Assembly: GCA_019802505.1 (NCBI GenBank)
Contig: JAFMOC010000727.1
Coordinates: forward strand, 62,501-126,500
Direction of reading: 5' to 3'
Length of the DNA stretch: 64,000 nucleotides
From: Corydoras sp. C115
Lineage: Eukaryota; Chordata; Actinopteri; Siluriformes; Callichthyidae
Positions 21,671 through 33,153 of the stretch are shown in pieces (position 1 is the first letter of the stretch; the number at the start of each line of letters is the position of its first letter). The notes under the pieces are model-generated. The model made no database searches, was not told the origin of the DNA, and worked only from the letters and a program-made list of their open reading frames with translations. Made by a program: the position numbers and the translations under genes.

Positions 21671-23465
21671 AGTGGAGACGCGCCGTGGAGGACGAGGAGG
21701 ACGAGGAGGACGAGGAAGACGAGGAGGACGAGGAGGACGAGGAAGACGAGGAAGACGAGGAGGACGAGGAGGGAGGACGAGGAAGACGAGGAGACGAGGA
21801 AGACGAGGAGGACGAGGAGGACGAGGAGAGGAGGACGAGGAGGACGAGGAAGACGAGGAGGACGAGGAGGACGAGGAAGACGAGGAGGACGAGGAGGACG
21901 AGGAGGACGAGGAAGACGAGGAGGACGAGGACGACGATGAGGACGAGGAGGACGAGGAAGACGAGGAGGACGAGGACGACGAGGAGACGGAGGAGGATGA
22001 GGAGGACGAGGAGACGAGGGACGATTAGGAGGACGAGGAAGACGAGGAGGACGAGGAGGACGAGGAAGACGAGGAGGAGGACGAGGAAGGACGAGGAGGA
22101 CGAGGAGGACGAGGAGGGAGGAGGGAAGGACGAGGAGGACGAGGAGGGACGAGGAGGACGAGAACGACGAGGAGGACGAGGAGGACGAGGAGACGAGGAG
22201 GAGGACTTTAGACGAGGAGAGACGAGGAGGAGGAAGACGAGGAGGACGAGGAGGACGAGGAAGACGAGGAGGACGAGGAGGACGAGGAGGACGAGGACGA
22301 CGATGAAGACGAGGAGGACGAGGAGGACGAGGAGGACGAGGACGACGATGAAGACGAGGAGGACGAGGAGGACGAGGAGGACGAGGACGACGAGGAGGAC
22401 GAGGAGGACGAGGAGGGACGAGGAAGGACGAGGAGGACGAGGACGGGAAGACGAGGAGGAAGAGGAGGACGAGGAGGGAGGACGAGGAGGACGAGGAAAG
22501 GACGGACGATGAGGACGAGGGGAGGAGGAGGAAAACGAAGGAAGGACAAGGAGGACGAGGAACGACGAGGAAGACGAGGAGGAGGAGGACGAGGAGGACG
22601 AGGGAACGGAGGACGAGGAGGACGAGGAGGACGAGGACGACGATGAAGACGAGGAGGACGAAGAGGACGAAGAGGACGAGGAGGATGAGGAGGACGAGGA
22701 CGACGATGAAGACGAGGAGGACGAGGAGGACGAGGAGGACGAGGAAGACGAGGAGGACGAGGAGGACGAGGAAGACGAGGAGGACGATGAAGACGAGGAG
22801 GACGAGGAGGACGAGGAAGACGAGGAGGACGATGAGACGAGGAGGACGAGGAGGACGAGGAGGACGATGAAGACGAGGAAGACGAGGAGGACGAGGAGGA
22901 CGAGGAAGACGAGGAGGAGGAGGAAGACGAGGAAGACGAGGAGGACGAGGAGGACGAGGAGGACGAGGAGGCGAGGGACGACGGATGAAGACGAGGAGGA
23001 ACGGAAGGAGGACGGGGACGATGAGGAGGAGGACGAAAGAGGACGAAAGAGGAGACGGGAGGAGGATGAGGAGGACGAGGGACGACGAGAAGACGAGGAG
23101 GACGAGGAGGACGAGGAGGACGAGGAAGACGAGGACGAGGAGGACGAGGAGGACGAGGAGGACGAGGACGACGATGAAGACGAGGAGGACGAGGAGGACG
23201 AGGACGACGATGAAGACGAGGAGGACGAAGAGGACGAAGAGGACGAGGAGGATGAGGAGGACGAGGACGACGATGAAGACGAGGAGGACGAGGAGGACGA
23301 GGAGGACGAGGAAGACGAGGAGGACGAGGAGGACGAGGAAGACGAGGAGGACGACGAGGACGATGAAGACGAGGAGGACGAGGAGGACGAGGAAGACGAG
23401 GAGGAGGAGGAAGACGAGGAGGACGAGGAGGACGAGGAGGACGAGGAGGACGAGGAGGAGGAAGA
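21671..23465. repeat. GAGGAC-type polypurine satellite, about 1.8 kb
   Basis: Built from GAC GAG GAG and GAC GAG GAA triplet groups, with marker words GACGACGATGAAGACGAGG. The marker block GATGAAGACGAGGAGGACGA followed by AGAGGACGAAGAGG occurs at 22,642 and 23,209, a 567-bp duplication. The + strand gives acidic Glu/Asp frames or Arg/Thr frames, and the minus strand a 770-codon Leu/Val/Pro/Ser frame. All shift with frame-breaking indels and carry no non-repeat domain, so I do not call a gene. Confidence 0.94.
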
Positions 23466-23569
23466 CGCCGCGCCCGGAAAAAAAATGATGTCGTCGCTTT
23501 AGAAGGACGACGGGTTTACGAGGCGGGAGGGTTCTACACGCTGCGTCCGGATTATAATCCACACGGATA

Positions 23570-23690
23570 TCCATCACCCCCCCCCCACCCCCACCGCAGG
23601 GTCGTCTGTCCCCGCCCACCACTGCCCCCCCCCCCCCCCACCGCAGGGTCGTCTGTCCCCGCCCACCACTGCCCCCCCCCACCCCCCCCA
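23570..23690. repeat. Two-copy 47-bp repeat with C-tracts
   Basis: ACCGCAGGGTCGTCTGTCCC plus CGCCCACCACTGCCCC occurs at 23,593 and again at 23,640. C-runs of 9 to 17 lie between and after. Exact run lengths are uncertain. Confidence 0.85.
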
Positions 23691-23822
23691 TCTTAATCCG
23701 GAGCTTTAATCATACGTTAATCCTAATCCCGCCGTTATAACCCCTCATTTTAAAGGCTCATCCGATGTCGTTCCCTAATGTCACCGTCGTTTGGTATAAT
23801 CCCGGTTTAATCCCACGGAGCA

Positions 23823-24094
23823 GGCGGCATGGCGGGTGTGGTGGTTTGGCATGTTCTCCTCAGAATCCCAATCTGGGCGCAGTTTGCAGTCCTCCCCGCG
23901 TCCGCGTGGGTTTCCTACGGGTTCTCCAATGTCCTCCCACAGTCCAGAAATATGGATTCAAGGTAAATTGAATGTGCCAAATTGCCCCATATACAGTGTG
24001 TCTGTGAGTGTGGATGGGCATAAGGAACCTACCCCCCCCCGCCGTGAACCTAGTGGAGGATTAAGTGGAAGCTGATGGATGGATGGATGGATGC
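23823..24094 (+). mobile_element. V-SINE, full span but decayed, old subfamily
   Basis: Head worn (GGCGGCATGGCGGGTGTGG), B box lost by deletion, core GTCCGCGTGGGTTTCC present, old GATTCAAGGTAAATTGAATG signature, tail (GGAT)n. The block between spacer and C-run is deleted. Confidence 0.82.
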
Positions 24095-24120
24095 TCCTAA
24101 TCCTGTTTTAATCCCACAAA

Positions 24121-24236
24121 ATGGGCGTAGTGGTTTGGCATGTTCTCCTCTCAGCATTGGAGTTCCAGGTTTGAATTGATTTCCACTTTCTCCGGTTCCC
24201 TCCCGCAGTCCAAAAAAAATGGATTCAAGGTGAATT
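24121..24236 (+). mobile_element. V-SINE 5' fragment
   Basis: Head (GTAGTGGTTTGGCATG), damaged B box (AGGTTTGAATT), a shortened core and GGATTCAAGGTGAATTC, where it breaks at a minus-strand copy. Confidence 0.78.
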
Positions 24237-24242
24237 CCTTCA

Positions 24243-24537
24243 ACCATTATCTTCCGCTTTTATCCTCTATTAGGGTCAAGGTGAATTGGGGTTCCCCAAT
24301 GCCCATCCAAGGGAGAACATTTCGGTGCTGGGCAGATACACCCAGGACAGGCCGCCAATCTATCGCTGGACACACACTCACTCACACATACACACTCTAT
24401 ATGGGTCCATTTGGAGCATTCGATTCACCTTGAATCCATGTTCTTTGGACTGTGGGAGGAAGAAGATGGAAAGTCCACCCAGATTGGGCTTTGAAGCTGA
24501 ATGCCCAGTGCTGAGCGGAGAACATGCCAACCCCTAA
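24243..24537 (-). mobile_element. V-SINE, near full length
   Basis: Inverted tail (CCATTATCTTCCGC) to head (GAACATGCCAACCCCTAAG). The tail block carries GGGTCAAGGTGAATTGGGG in place of the G-tract, which repeats the end of the preceding fragment and suggests template switching. Confidence 0.86.
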
Positions 24538-24548
24538 GTGCGCATTTT

Positions 24549-24640
24549 AAGGTAAATCGAATGCTTTAAATTGCCCCATATATAATGTATGTGTGTGAGT
24601 GAGTCCTGCCCATGCTCAACACGTTCTCCCCACGTTCTCC
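24549..24640 (+). mobile_element. V-SINE middle fragment
   Basis: AAGGTAAATCGAATGCTTTA, ATTGCCCCATATATAATG, spacer and two ACACGTTCTCCCC-like words before a long C-tract. Confidence 0.72.
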
Positions 24641-25320
24641 CCCCCCCCCCCCACCCCCCCCCCACCGCCCCCGCCCCATTAATTTAATGAATAAATGATT
24701 TCCCTCAAAGCACTTTTTATAAAAATGAATAAGAAATCCTAAAAGTTTGGGACGCCGAGGAGACGAATGTGACCCCGCGTTCTCCTGACCGCGACACAGC
24801 CGAGTTGGGGGAACTCCGGAAGCCGTCTGTCAGCGGGGCCCCGGGGGGTTTTGACGCCATGCGAGGGCCTCTGTTGTCCGGTAAACGGGACGATTAGGAT
24901 TCAGCGCCTTCGGCAACGACGGCGCCGCGACTTAATGCAAAGTAAAACTCGGTCCCAATCTTCGGCGCTCGCGTCTAAGCGTAAAGCGTGTTCCCTCTGT
25001 TCTTTAATAAAGAAGAGCGGAGACGGAGCCAGGAGACAATCTGATTATGAAGTGGCGCAGACGCAGGAGCGCTCCCGGCCGTTCCCCTCCCGAACGTCGG
25101 GGGTTGTCTTTCAGAAAGTTCGACTCAAATAAAAGGGAACGGGATTCGTGACAGGCGCCGAGCCGCGGACGTGGGAACAGGTGGGACGCTCTGACGGAGA
25201 GGGGACGAGGGACGGACGTTAGGCTGGAACTAATGAACACCCGTCAAAAGAGACGCCGACGGGACGGCGGGCGTGACGGGGAACAACATCAAAGCAAATA
25301 CAGACGATCCAAATAGGAGA
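24641..25320. other. C-tract, then unique sequence
   Basis: C-rich run to about 24,672, then unique DNA. The AT-rich stretch 24,680-24,745 resembles conserved non-coding DNA. 24,790-25,250 is CpG-rich with no convincing frame. Confidence 0.35.
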
Positions 25321-25321
25321 C

Positions 25322-25530
25322 CGTCCATCACTGGGCCCAGTTACTCTAAATGGGGCAATTTAGAGCAGCCAATTTGCCTTAAATCCATGTTTTTTGGACT
25401 GCGGGAGGAAACCGGAGAACCGGGAGTTCTGGACACCCACAAGGACACGAGGACTCCACCCGGATCTGAATTCGAACCTGGATCCCCAGGGCTGAGAGGA
25501 GAACATGGTAACCACTAAGCCACCGTGCCC
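25322..25530 (-). mobile_element. V-SINE 5' two-thirds, diverged
   Basis: Spacer-side ATGGGGCAATTTAGAGC, inverted core with a deletion, B box inverted as ATTCGAACCTGG, head AACCACTAAGCCACCGTGCC. The 3' third is missing. Confidence 0.82.
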
Positions 25531-25574
25531 ATCCAGACATCAATATCTGCTAAATCCTTAAATAGGGGAACATC

Positions 25575-25876
25575 AGGTTCCCCATGCCCATCCAGGGGAG
25601 AACGTTTCGGGCACTGGGCAGATACACCCAAAAGAGGGTGCCAATCTATCGCAGGGCACACACTCCCTGATTTCGATTTAGAACAACCAATTCACCTTGA
25701 ATCCACCCATATATGGAGCGATTTGGAGAATTCATTTGACCTTGAGCCATGTTTTTGGACTGTGGGAGGATAGCGGAGAACCCGGAGGAAACCCACACGG
25801 ACACGGGGAGGCCATGGAAACTCCACCCAGATGAGGATTCGAACCGGGAACCCCCAGCGCTGAGAGGAGAACATGC
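25575..25876 (-). mobile_element. V-SINE, composite
   Basis: From GGTTCCCCATGCCC to AACATGCTGC. The spacer contains two versions of the GGGGCAATTTGGAG segment (AGAACAACCAATTCACCTTG and GAGCGATTTGGAGAATTC), as if two copies recombined. Confidence 0.83.
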
Positions 25877-25880
25877 TGCT

Positions 25881-27167
25881 ATTAAACATATCCTTTAATC
25901 CTCGTCTCTGTGTATTAGAAGACCATATAAGTGAATTTCCCTATTCCCATTATTCCCACCGGCACCAGGCAGGGAGGCGTGGCCGGTGGCGAGGGTCTCA
26001 GGGGTGCGTCCTCAGACCCGCGGCGATATTCCTGGCCCTCGCTTTGTTGTTGGGGCAATTTAAAATTTCAGATTTAGCTTTTGGCCCATTTCTGTTGCCC
26101 AGGAGGGCAGGAATCCCAGCCAGATGCATTTATCGGTCCAAAAAAAGCACATGTCCTGGAAATCGAGGACGTGAGGTCACCCTGAACCTCCTGCTCATTC
26201 AGAACTCCGACTGGGACATCAATTACCGCCCGGCGGACCTCATTCAGATGGTTCCAACCTTCATGGACCCACTGTGGAAATCACACGGAGAGCACGCTCA
26301 GCGCTTCTGGACTGTTTTTTTAGTTTTTTTTTAGCCGAACCGGGCTCTCCGGTCTGCAGGAGTCGATCGTACGTCTGTATCCGATTCCCCGACGTCTCAC
26401 TTTCAGCGTGCAGCGTGTACGTTCTCCAGCGCCGAACCTCCGGCAACTTCCAACACCCGAAGCCCCCGCGAACTCCGCATCAACCACCTCCCGTCCATCT
26501 GTATTCCTCACCCCGTAATCCGGAACGCGCGAGATCCCCGCAGGACGTCGGGTCGAACGCGGTGTGAGCGAGTCCGCCGTACTCCCCGAAGCTAAGCAGC
26601 GGGCAGCGCGGACCGATCGGAATCAGAAACGCATCGCAGCCGAGTCGGGAGTCACGGAGAGTGCACGTTATTAATATATACACGAGTGGACTTGGGGTGG
26701 GGTCAGCTCACGTCCACCGGCATCTCGTTCTCACATCAGTGCACCCAACGTTCGGTTCTACACCATCAAAAGCACCATGATTCGGCGAATCAGATCGGTC
26801 TAAATGATTCGAAAAGAGTCGCTGAGGGGTGAGTCGACTCCACTCACATCTCTTCGTCTCTTCGTCGTAGGCGTTCGTCTCAAAGTCATGCCGGAACCCG
26901 AAATAGGGCTTTCCCAAAACATCTGGTGGAGCATTGGTGTGGGCCCCACCAATCAGAACACTTCCGATTCTTATAGAGGAGGGGCATGTTGGAGACGTGT
27001 GAGAGACAGTTGGAGTGTTTCGAAGGTTGTGCTGAATAAAAGTCGCCGCCATTGCAACGTTGGTGTCAGAGTATGGGGGCAAAAGTCGTTTTCTCAGGGC
27101 AATGGGGGCAACTGAACCAGGAATCCATTTTCTCAAGAGCGAACCGATTGGCGAAAGACAGAAGACA
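25881..27167. other. Unique region, no gene recognised
   Basis: Frames up to 153 codons are present (25,873-26,334 forward), but I see no domain or splice logic. A weak 12-base match to 5S rRNA lies near 26,590. This is the second longest stretch without a recognised repeat. Confidence 0.4.
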
Positions 27168-27320
27168 AGTTTAAGTCATTTATTTGTAGCGTTTTTTACA
27201 ATCGTACGTCGTCACAAAGTACAGTCTTGTAAACCTTTAATCCCCCAAAGAGCAAGAGATAGCGGCAAGACAAAACTCCCTGCTATGTTGATATCTTAAG
27301 GAAGAAACCTTGTGAGGACT
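27168..27320 (+). repeat. Unnamed dispersed repeat B, copy 1
   Basis: CGTCACAAAGTACAGTCTTG, CCCCCAAAGAGCAAGAG, GCGGCAAGACAAAACTCCCT and GGAAGAAACCTTGTGAGGAC match, in order, the reverse complement of 48,840-48,985. I recall very similar sequence in many otophysan fish genomes, with no firm family name. Confidence 0.8.
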
Positions 27321-27423
27321 TTGGATGGAGCAGGTCGGCTTCCGTCGGCGGACGTAGTCGTCGTAGGTCGTTGCGGTGGAGGCAGGGTGACTAGGCAACC
27401 TACGAGGCCCTGCTGGAATTTGG

Positions 27424-28099
27424 GGCGAGGCTTGCTAGGGTTGCCAGTTTTCCGAAAACACTGTATTCCTCACAAATACAAACATTTTGACCCAAAACGC
27501 ACCAAACAATTTTGTGATCTAGTAAACGGATATATATGCGGCACGGTGGCTTAGTGGTCAGCACGTTCTCCTCTCAGCTCTAGGGATTCCCGGTTCGAAT
27601 CCCCATCTGGGTGGAGATTGCATGTTCTCCCCGTGTCCGCGTGGGTTTTCTCCGGGTTCTCCGGTTTCCTCCCACAGTCCAAAAACATGGATCAAGTCAA
27701 TTGAGTTCTCCAAATTGCCCCATATAGAGTGTGTGTGTGTGTGTGTGTGTGGGTCCAGTGATGGATTGGCGCCCTGTCCTGGGTGTATCTGCCCAGCGCC
27801 CGAAACGTTCTCCCCTGGATGGGCATGGGGAACCCTCCCGCGACCCTAATAGAGGATATAAATTCTATAGATCTATAGATGAAAGAAACATGGTTTCGTG
27901 TCTAAATTGACAACAGCGCCCTCTAAGCTCACGGAATCCATTGTGAGCTTTGAATTATTATTGTTAGATTTTGTGTTGATGTTACATAACGGACATGTTT
28001 AAAAAAAAACACAACAAATCGCAGCCCGCGAGATTTGTTTGCCAAATACGGGCCGATTCCGTATTTGACGGGACGGGTGGGTGGCAACCCTAGGCGAGG
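27424..28099. mobile_element. Candidate inverted-terminal-repeat element with a nested SINE
   Basis: The left end reads GGCGAGGC-TTGC-TAGGGTTGCCA and the right end TGGCAACCCTA-GGCGAGGC, giving 11-bp inverted ends next to the same 8-bp word GGCGAGGC. An 8-bp duplication would fit a hAT-type element, but four extra bases on the left spoil the symmetry. The interior holds a V-SINE and no transposase, so it would be non-autonomous. Confidence 0.4.
27536..27857 (+). mobile_element. V-SINE, young subfamily, tail lost
   Basis: Head GCGGCACGGTGGCTTAGTGG to CCTAATAGAGGATA. GATCAAGTCAATTGAGTTCTC marks the young subfamily. The (ATGA)n tail is missing. The spacer has a pure TG expansion. Confidence 0.93.
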
Positions 28100-29400
28100 C
28101 ACGACCGAGCGATATGGAGCGTCTCTGAACGTCAGGGATCGACGTCCACCCCGGGATCGGGACGAGTGCTAAACTATCGCACGTGAAAATCGTAAAAAGA
28201 ACAAAAATTCACAGCAATTTGTTCTAAAGAGCTAAAAAAAAATTAATAAAAAAGAAAAGAGCCGAGCGGCGGTATAGGCAATTACGGCGGAAGGAAGCCG
28301 CGGAAGGAACTTGAAGAATTTTCGCATTTTCAGGTCAAGGAAATGCCAGAAGATGGCAGCTGAAACGAGGACCCGTTGAAAGGATGATGCACGGAAGGCT
28401 TTGTAGAAATGTTAATGGGCACTCGCGTTCGGGTTTCAGTTTGCGGCAGGTGGAGGAAATAAAAAAAATAAAAATGTTAAAAATGCTGTGCGCTGCAAGA
28501 ACGTAGAGAAGCCAAGGCTTCCAAAAACTCGGGCGATAAATAGCGGCTCATCATCTGCATATAAGGAGACGTTTTTAATTAAGACTCCTCCGGCTAATCC
28601 TCGGAATTCATGGGTCATTACGAGCGGCGGCGGCGGCAGCGGCGGCGCAGGTTTCTGGGTGGAGGAGAGAGAGCCGGGGAGATAAGGTGCAATCCCGGTG
28701 CGTGGCAAACCATGTATGAAAGGGAACCAGAGCTTATCCTATTAGTGCACAAAAAAAGGTATCCGGGAACCCCTCTAAAGCCTCATCCAGGAGCGAAATC
28801 CCTCAGCCGAGCCAAATTTGGGGATGTGGTGCATTAACGAGAAAGGTCTTTTAAAGGTCTTTACACACCGGAGGCCCTTTTTTTCCCCCCTCCCGCTAAT
28901 TTCCACATCCATCTATTTTTTTTGAGCTTTTTGTTTTGACGGCGGAGCTCGCACGCCAACCACGACGGGGCGATTTGATTTCTACAAAATGTTGTGCCGT
29001 CCGGGTAATAGATCAGCCAATCGGAATGCACAGGATGGGTGTAGAGTGATCTTACCCCCCCCCCCCCCCCAAAAAAAAAAGTTTCTGTGAAGATACAGTT
29101 CCAGTTAGGTTTCCATCCAAAAAGCATAAGATCCAGATCAACAACCGACCCCCTACAGCTGGACTCCATCTGGTGGTCTAACTGGAAGTAGATGTTGACG
29201 CCAATGTTGATAATGGCGAATGCTCAGTTGACACTCCAATGGTGCGTCCTCCCATTTTGGGGGTGAATTGGGGTGGAGGCAGGTTGGTTTCCCACCAATT
29301 CTAGGTTTCCCGCTCGTTTCCCGTTGCGGCCAAGGACTGTAGAAGAGGGCCTGTCTGCACCATTTGTTGGGGTCATTCTGTAATGTCATGCCATGTCATG
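28100..29400. other. Unique region, partly AT-rich
   Basis: 28,190-28,250 and 28,440-28,480 are A-rich. 28,530-28,625 (TAAATAGCGGCTCATCATC, TTTTTAATTAAGACTCC, CGGAATTCATGGGTCATTA) has the character of a conserved non-coding element. A C-run then an A-run lies at about 29,056-29,082. No gene is seen. Confidence 0.35.
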
Positions 29401-29404
29401 GTCT

Positions 29405-29665
29405 TTTGTGTGCCAAGGAAGGGTTGTGGTTAAGGAACCTTACAACCTGAAGATCTTCGGTTCCCACCAAGTACGACAGCCGAAGTGCCGTTGGGTAAGA
29501 CGCCTAACCCCCGATTGCTGAATCACTTTGAGACGATAAGTCGATAAGAAGGCCTTGGGCTACCAATCAGAATGTTGGGGGTTCGAATCCCAGGTCCACT
29601 GGCATTACCAAATTGGTCCTTGAGCAAGGCCCAGTTGGGATACTGGAAAAGTGTCGATGACGATG
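29405..29665 (+). mobile_element. Second SINE family, two degraded copies in tandem
   Basis: The first (29,405-29,535) keeps GTTGGGTAAGACGCCTAAC and CCGATTGCTG. The second (29,549-29,665) keeps the B box GGTTCGAATCCC, GGTCCACTGGCATTACC and CTTGAGCAAGGCCC. Both lack the GCGTCTGC tail. Confidence 0.72.
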
Positions 29666-31171
29666 AGACCGTCCGTTGCGCTCTGGGACGTGGATTCCCT
29701 GTTATCATTGTCCTTCACCCGTCCACGCTACAATGGGTCCTGCGCTTCATTTCTAAAAGTCGTGGGTTCGGATGGCGGACATGAACCCGTGTAAAAAACA
29801 TGGTACCAAGGTCTTCCTCTGGAAGTTCTCCAGATCTTCCGGGATCTCCAGAAAAGATTCGTCAGATACGATCAGACCCAGACGCAGTGCAGCACGGTCG
29901 TCTGCACCACCCGAAATCCTGACGCCAAAGAAGGAAGTCCCGTCCCAGCGAGAGGAAAGCTGCTTTTATATTTCCTGGGTTTGGACGTTAAGGCGTCAGC
30001 AGCCTGAGATGGAATATTCAAAGCGGGGCAATGTTTCCTTCAGCGGGCCCGGACTTTATTGGGTTTATTGCCGGTCCGGAGGACGGATTGCCACCCTTTC
30101 AGTAATAATTGTGGCGTTTGGCTTGTAGGAAGAAATGAAATTTGGATTTAAGTGGTTCCTGAGACAACATAAAGCTCAGCGAGGTGTGAGATAGCATTCA
30201 GGTGGAATTATTTCACTTTGCCGAGCACATTTGGAAAAATACGAAGGCGAGGCGCTCTGACCTTCAACGAAAAGCCACTCGGGTGGAGGATGCGGACCTG
30301 CGCGCCATGCAAATCATATTTGCGAGGATTCAAAATGGAAATGGACGGCGCGACTGGAGGCGGGGCTATCGGCGGGGCAGGTTCGAACCCGGTCCGTGAC
30401 TTATCTGCGATAAATAGAACGCACGGCCGCCGGTCCGATCTCAAAACGCCGTTTCATACACCGCGCATGGTGCCACATTATAACGTTTACCCGATTCTAT
30501 AAGAAAGCTGATTACCCAACACACCCAACACCTGCCCCCCCCCACCACACACACACACAGTGCAATAATAAAGATATTCATCTTGTCCAGTTTTATTTAT
30601 TTAAATGAATACAGAGCAAATCTTTGTGTAGCGCAGTCGCAAATATAAAGCAAACTTTGCATGTGCGAGGTCTGTGTGCAGATAAAGTTTGTGTATTATC
30701 TTATCGTAAGTTATCGTTATTCAGATTCATACACACTTTTTTTTCCTGGACGTGGCTGCATGTCCTCACAGCCCATGAAAAACACATAACCCGTTACTCA
30801 GTACACCGTGTTTAAAGTGTGTGAATGTATTATATGCTTTCAGCTTTGGGGGAAACAGTTTGGGGAAGGCCTATGGTCTGAAATCTGAAGTCATGGTCAA
30901 CTACAGAGCCCTGGATTCACACTCCAGCATGTGGACGGACTGTGGGACGAACGAGAACTTAGATTGTGGGACAGGTCTTCACATCCGACATCGGGGTCTG
31001 ACCTCATGAATCATCTTATGGATAACTAGTGAGAAATTCCTTAAGTAACACTTAAAAATCTTTAAAAATAAAGTAGGAGTCCCAATACATGTCCATATAC
31101 CTTATTGTATCTGCTTTTAGACTTTTACAGCAACTCCAGCACAATGGAAAGATTTAAATCTTAATTTTAAA
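29666..31171. other. Unique region, no gene recognised
   Basis: This is the longest stretch here without a recognised repeat. An octamer motif ATGCAAAT lies near 30,308 within an AT/GC-mixed block at 30,200-30,480. A short (CA)n run lies at about 30,545-30,560. No splice pair or domain is convincing. Confidence 0.4.
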
Positions 31172-31327
31172 TTCATTCATTCATTATCTTAAGCTTCATC
31201 CTCTACTAGGGTCGCGGGGGGGTTCCTCATGCCCGTCCAGGAGAGAACATTTTGGGCACTGGGCAGATACACCCAGGACAGGGCACACTCACACACACAT
31301 ACACTATATAGGGCAAGTTGGAGCATT
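31172..31327 (-). mobile_element. V-SINE 3' half, inverted
   Basis: Tail ATTCATTCATTATC to GGGCAAGTTGGAG, then it is replaced by the tail of the next copy. The two copies are head-to-tail on the minus strand. Confidence 0.86.
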
Positions 31328-31691
31328 CATTCATTCAGTCATCCATTATCTTCTGCTTTTGTCCTATATTAGGGTCGTGGGGGGGGGGGGGGGTTCCCCA
31401 TGCCCATCCAGGGGAGAACATTTCGGGCGCTGGGCAGATACACCCAGGACAGGAGGGCAATCCATCGCTGGGCACACACTCACTCACACACACACACTCT
31501 ATATGGGGCAATTTGGAGAACTCTGTTGACTTGATCCATGTTTTTGGGCTGTGGGAGGAAACTGGAGAACCCGGAGGAAACCCACGCGGACATGGGGAGG
31601 ACATAGAAACTCCACCCAGATGGGGATTCGAACCGAGAATCCCTAGTGCTGAGAGGAGAATATGCCAAACCACTAAGCAACTGTGCCACCC
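31328..31691 (-). mobile_element. V-SINE, full length, next to (TA)n
   Basis: Tail (CATTCATTCAGTCATCC) to head (AACTGTGCCACCC). Young subfamily. The head adjoins a long TA run, which may be the target or a later expansion. Confidence 0.94.

Positions 31692-31695
<4 letters not shown>

Positions 31696-31775
<80 letters not shown>
31696..31775. repeat. (TA)n microsatellite
   Basis: About 40 uninterrupted TA units. Confidence 0.97.
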
Positions 31776-31778
<3 letters not shown>

Positions 31779-31811
31779 TTTTACTTTCCCCATTGTGGGA
31801 TTAATAAAGTA
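31776..31811 (+). mobile_element. LINE-like 3' tail fragment
   Basis: TTTCCCCATTGTGGGATTAA followed by TAAAGTAT resembles a common fish retroposon 3' end (CCCCxTTGTGGGATTAATAAAGTAT). No body is attached. Confidence 0.4.
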
Positions 31812-32455
31812 TATTAATTAATAAATTTAGTCAGATATTTGTTAGTATAATCTTGTTTCGGCGTTTTTTTTATTGTGCATGTTGAACTGGTCGACGTTCC
31901 TCAGCTCGTCTTTTGTTTCTCTTTAATCTCTTTAAATGAAAACCCGGCTGCAGAATCGATCTCATGTTTTGTATCCGCGTGGTTTCCATCTTTGACCTCT
32001 TTAACTGTTTTGCCCGCAGACGTGGCAGACGCGGCGCCCGGACCGGCGAGGACGAACATGTTTATCGAGGCTTTCATATGAACACTATAGGATTCTGTGA
32101 AAACAGTAACTACGGCGCTGACATTTCCAATAAGAAAGCCCTCCTTGACAGTTTAATATCCTCGTATTAGCTCAGCCGAGCATGAAACCCTGACAGACCT
32201 ATATGTATGTGAGGCTTCATACAATAAATCAGATAAAAACACAGCTTTCCCCGTCAGTTCCAACCTCTACTCATATATCAATCTGTTGTCTCCTTCTTCA
32301 GAATGATTATTTTCCACAAACGCTCCACCTACAGCTGCAGGTTGCCATGGATGTGTGTGTATAATACACCACTTATACCGTCTATAGAGACTTTACGAAG
32401 CCTACATGTGGCTGAAATGGTGGTCTGGCGTCTCTGAAATCCAAAATCCAGATCA
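31812..32455. other. Unique sequence
   Basis: It includes a pyrimidine tract ending GCCCGCAG at 32,019 that looks like a splice acceptor, but no donor or recognisable protein follows. Confidence 0.35.
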
Positions 32456-32512
32456 TTTACATTTACATTTATTCATTCAGCAGACGCTTTTATCCAAAGC
32501 GACTTACAAATG
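32456..32512 (-). mobile_element. Second SINE family (or relative), tail only
   Basis: Inverted tail: CATTTACATTTATTCATTC, AGCAGACGCTTTTATCC, AAAGCGACTTACAA. The body that should follow is absent, and other sequence begins at AATGAGAAC. Confidence 0.75.
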
Positions 32513-32803
32513 AGAACTTCACAAGTCAGAAGTTATGAAGAAAACCAACTCCACTGCAGAATTATCAAACCTGATCATCATATGATGCTGCGCCCCCCCC
32601 CCCCCCCCTTTATTTTTCTACAACAGCTATTTGTTAAAAAGATGCGTCTTCAGTAGTTTCTTAAAGCTGCTCAGTGATTCTGCCTTACGGACAGAGTTGG
32701 GAAGATCGTACTATCATGTTGCAGTGCTGAACGAGTGAGAATCAGCTCCTCGGTGAGGTGGAACCACCAGGGGGCGATCATCACTTGAGCGAAGTGAACG
32801 AGT
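32513..32803. repeat. Probable dispersed-repeat remnant
   Basis: GATGCGTCTTCAGTAGTTTC and AGTGATTCTGCCTTACGG resemble, from memory, a repeat often found after the AGCAGACGCTTTTATCC tail in otophysan fishes. A C-run of about 16 lies near 32,592. Confidence 0.4.
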
Positions 32804-33153
32804 GTCCATCCGTCATCTTCCGCTTTATCCTCTATTAGGGTCGCGGGGGGGGGGGGTTCCCTATGCCCATCCAGGGGAGAACATTTCAGGCGCTGGGCAG
32901 ATACACCCAGGACAGGGGGGCAATCTATCGCTGGGCACACACTCACTCACACACACACACACTTTATATGGGGCAATTTGGAGAACTCAATTGACTTGAT
33001 CCATGTTTTTGGACTGTGGGATGAAACCGGAGAACCCGGAGGAAACCCACACAGACACGGGGAGGACATGGAAACTCCACCCAGATGGGGATTCGAACCG
33101 GGAATCCCTAGTGCTGAGAGGAGAACATGCCAAACCACTAAGCCACCGTGCCG
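32804..33153 (-). mobile_element. V-SINE, full length, young
   Basis: Tail TCCATCCGTCATCTTCC to head AAGCCACCGTGCCGC, with GAACTCAATTGACTTGATCC (young signature, inverted). No clear TSD. Confidence 0.95.

Noticed and set aside
21379..23691. 770-codon minus-strand frame and acidic + strand frames
   Set aside because: They follow a stop-free GAGGAC array, change frame at indels and include no non-repeat domain.
26580..26610. 5S rRNA-like word GAAGCTAAGCAG
   Set aside because: Only about 12 bases match and no neighbouring 5S sequence follows.
31985..32170. Splice-acceptor-like tract ending GCCCGCAG with a following open frame
   Set aside because: No donor, no recognisable peptide and competing open frames; weaker than the 40.9-kb candidate.
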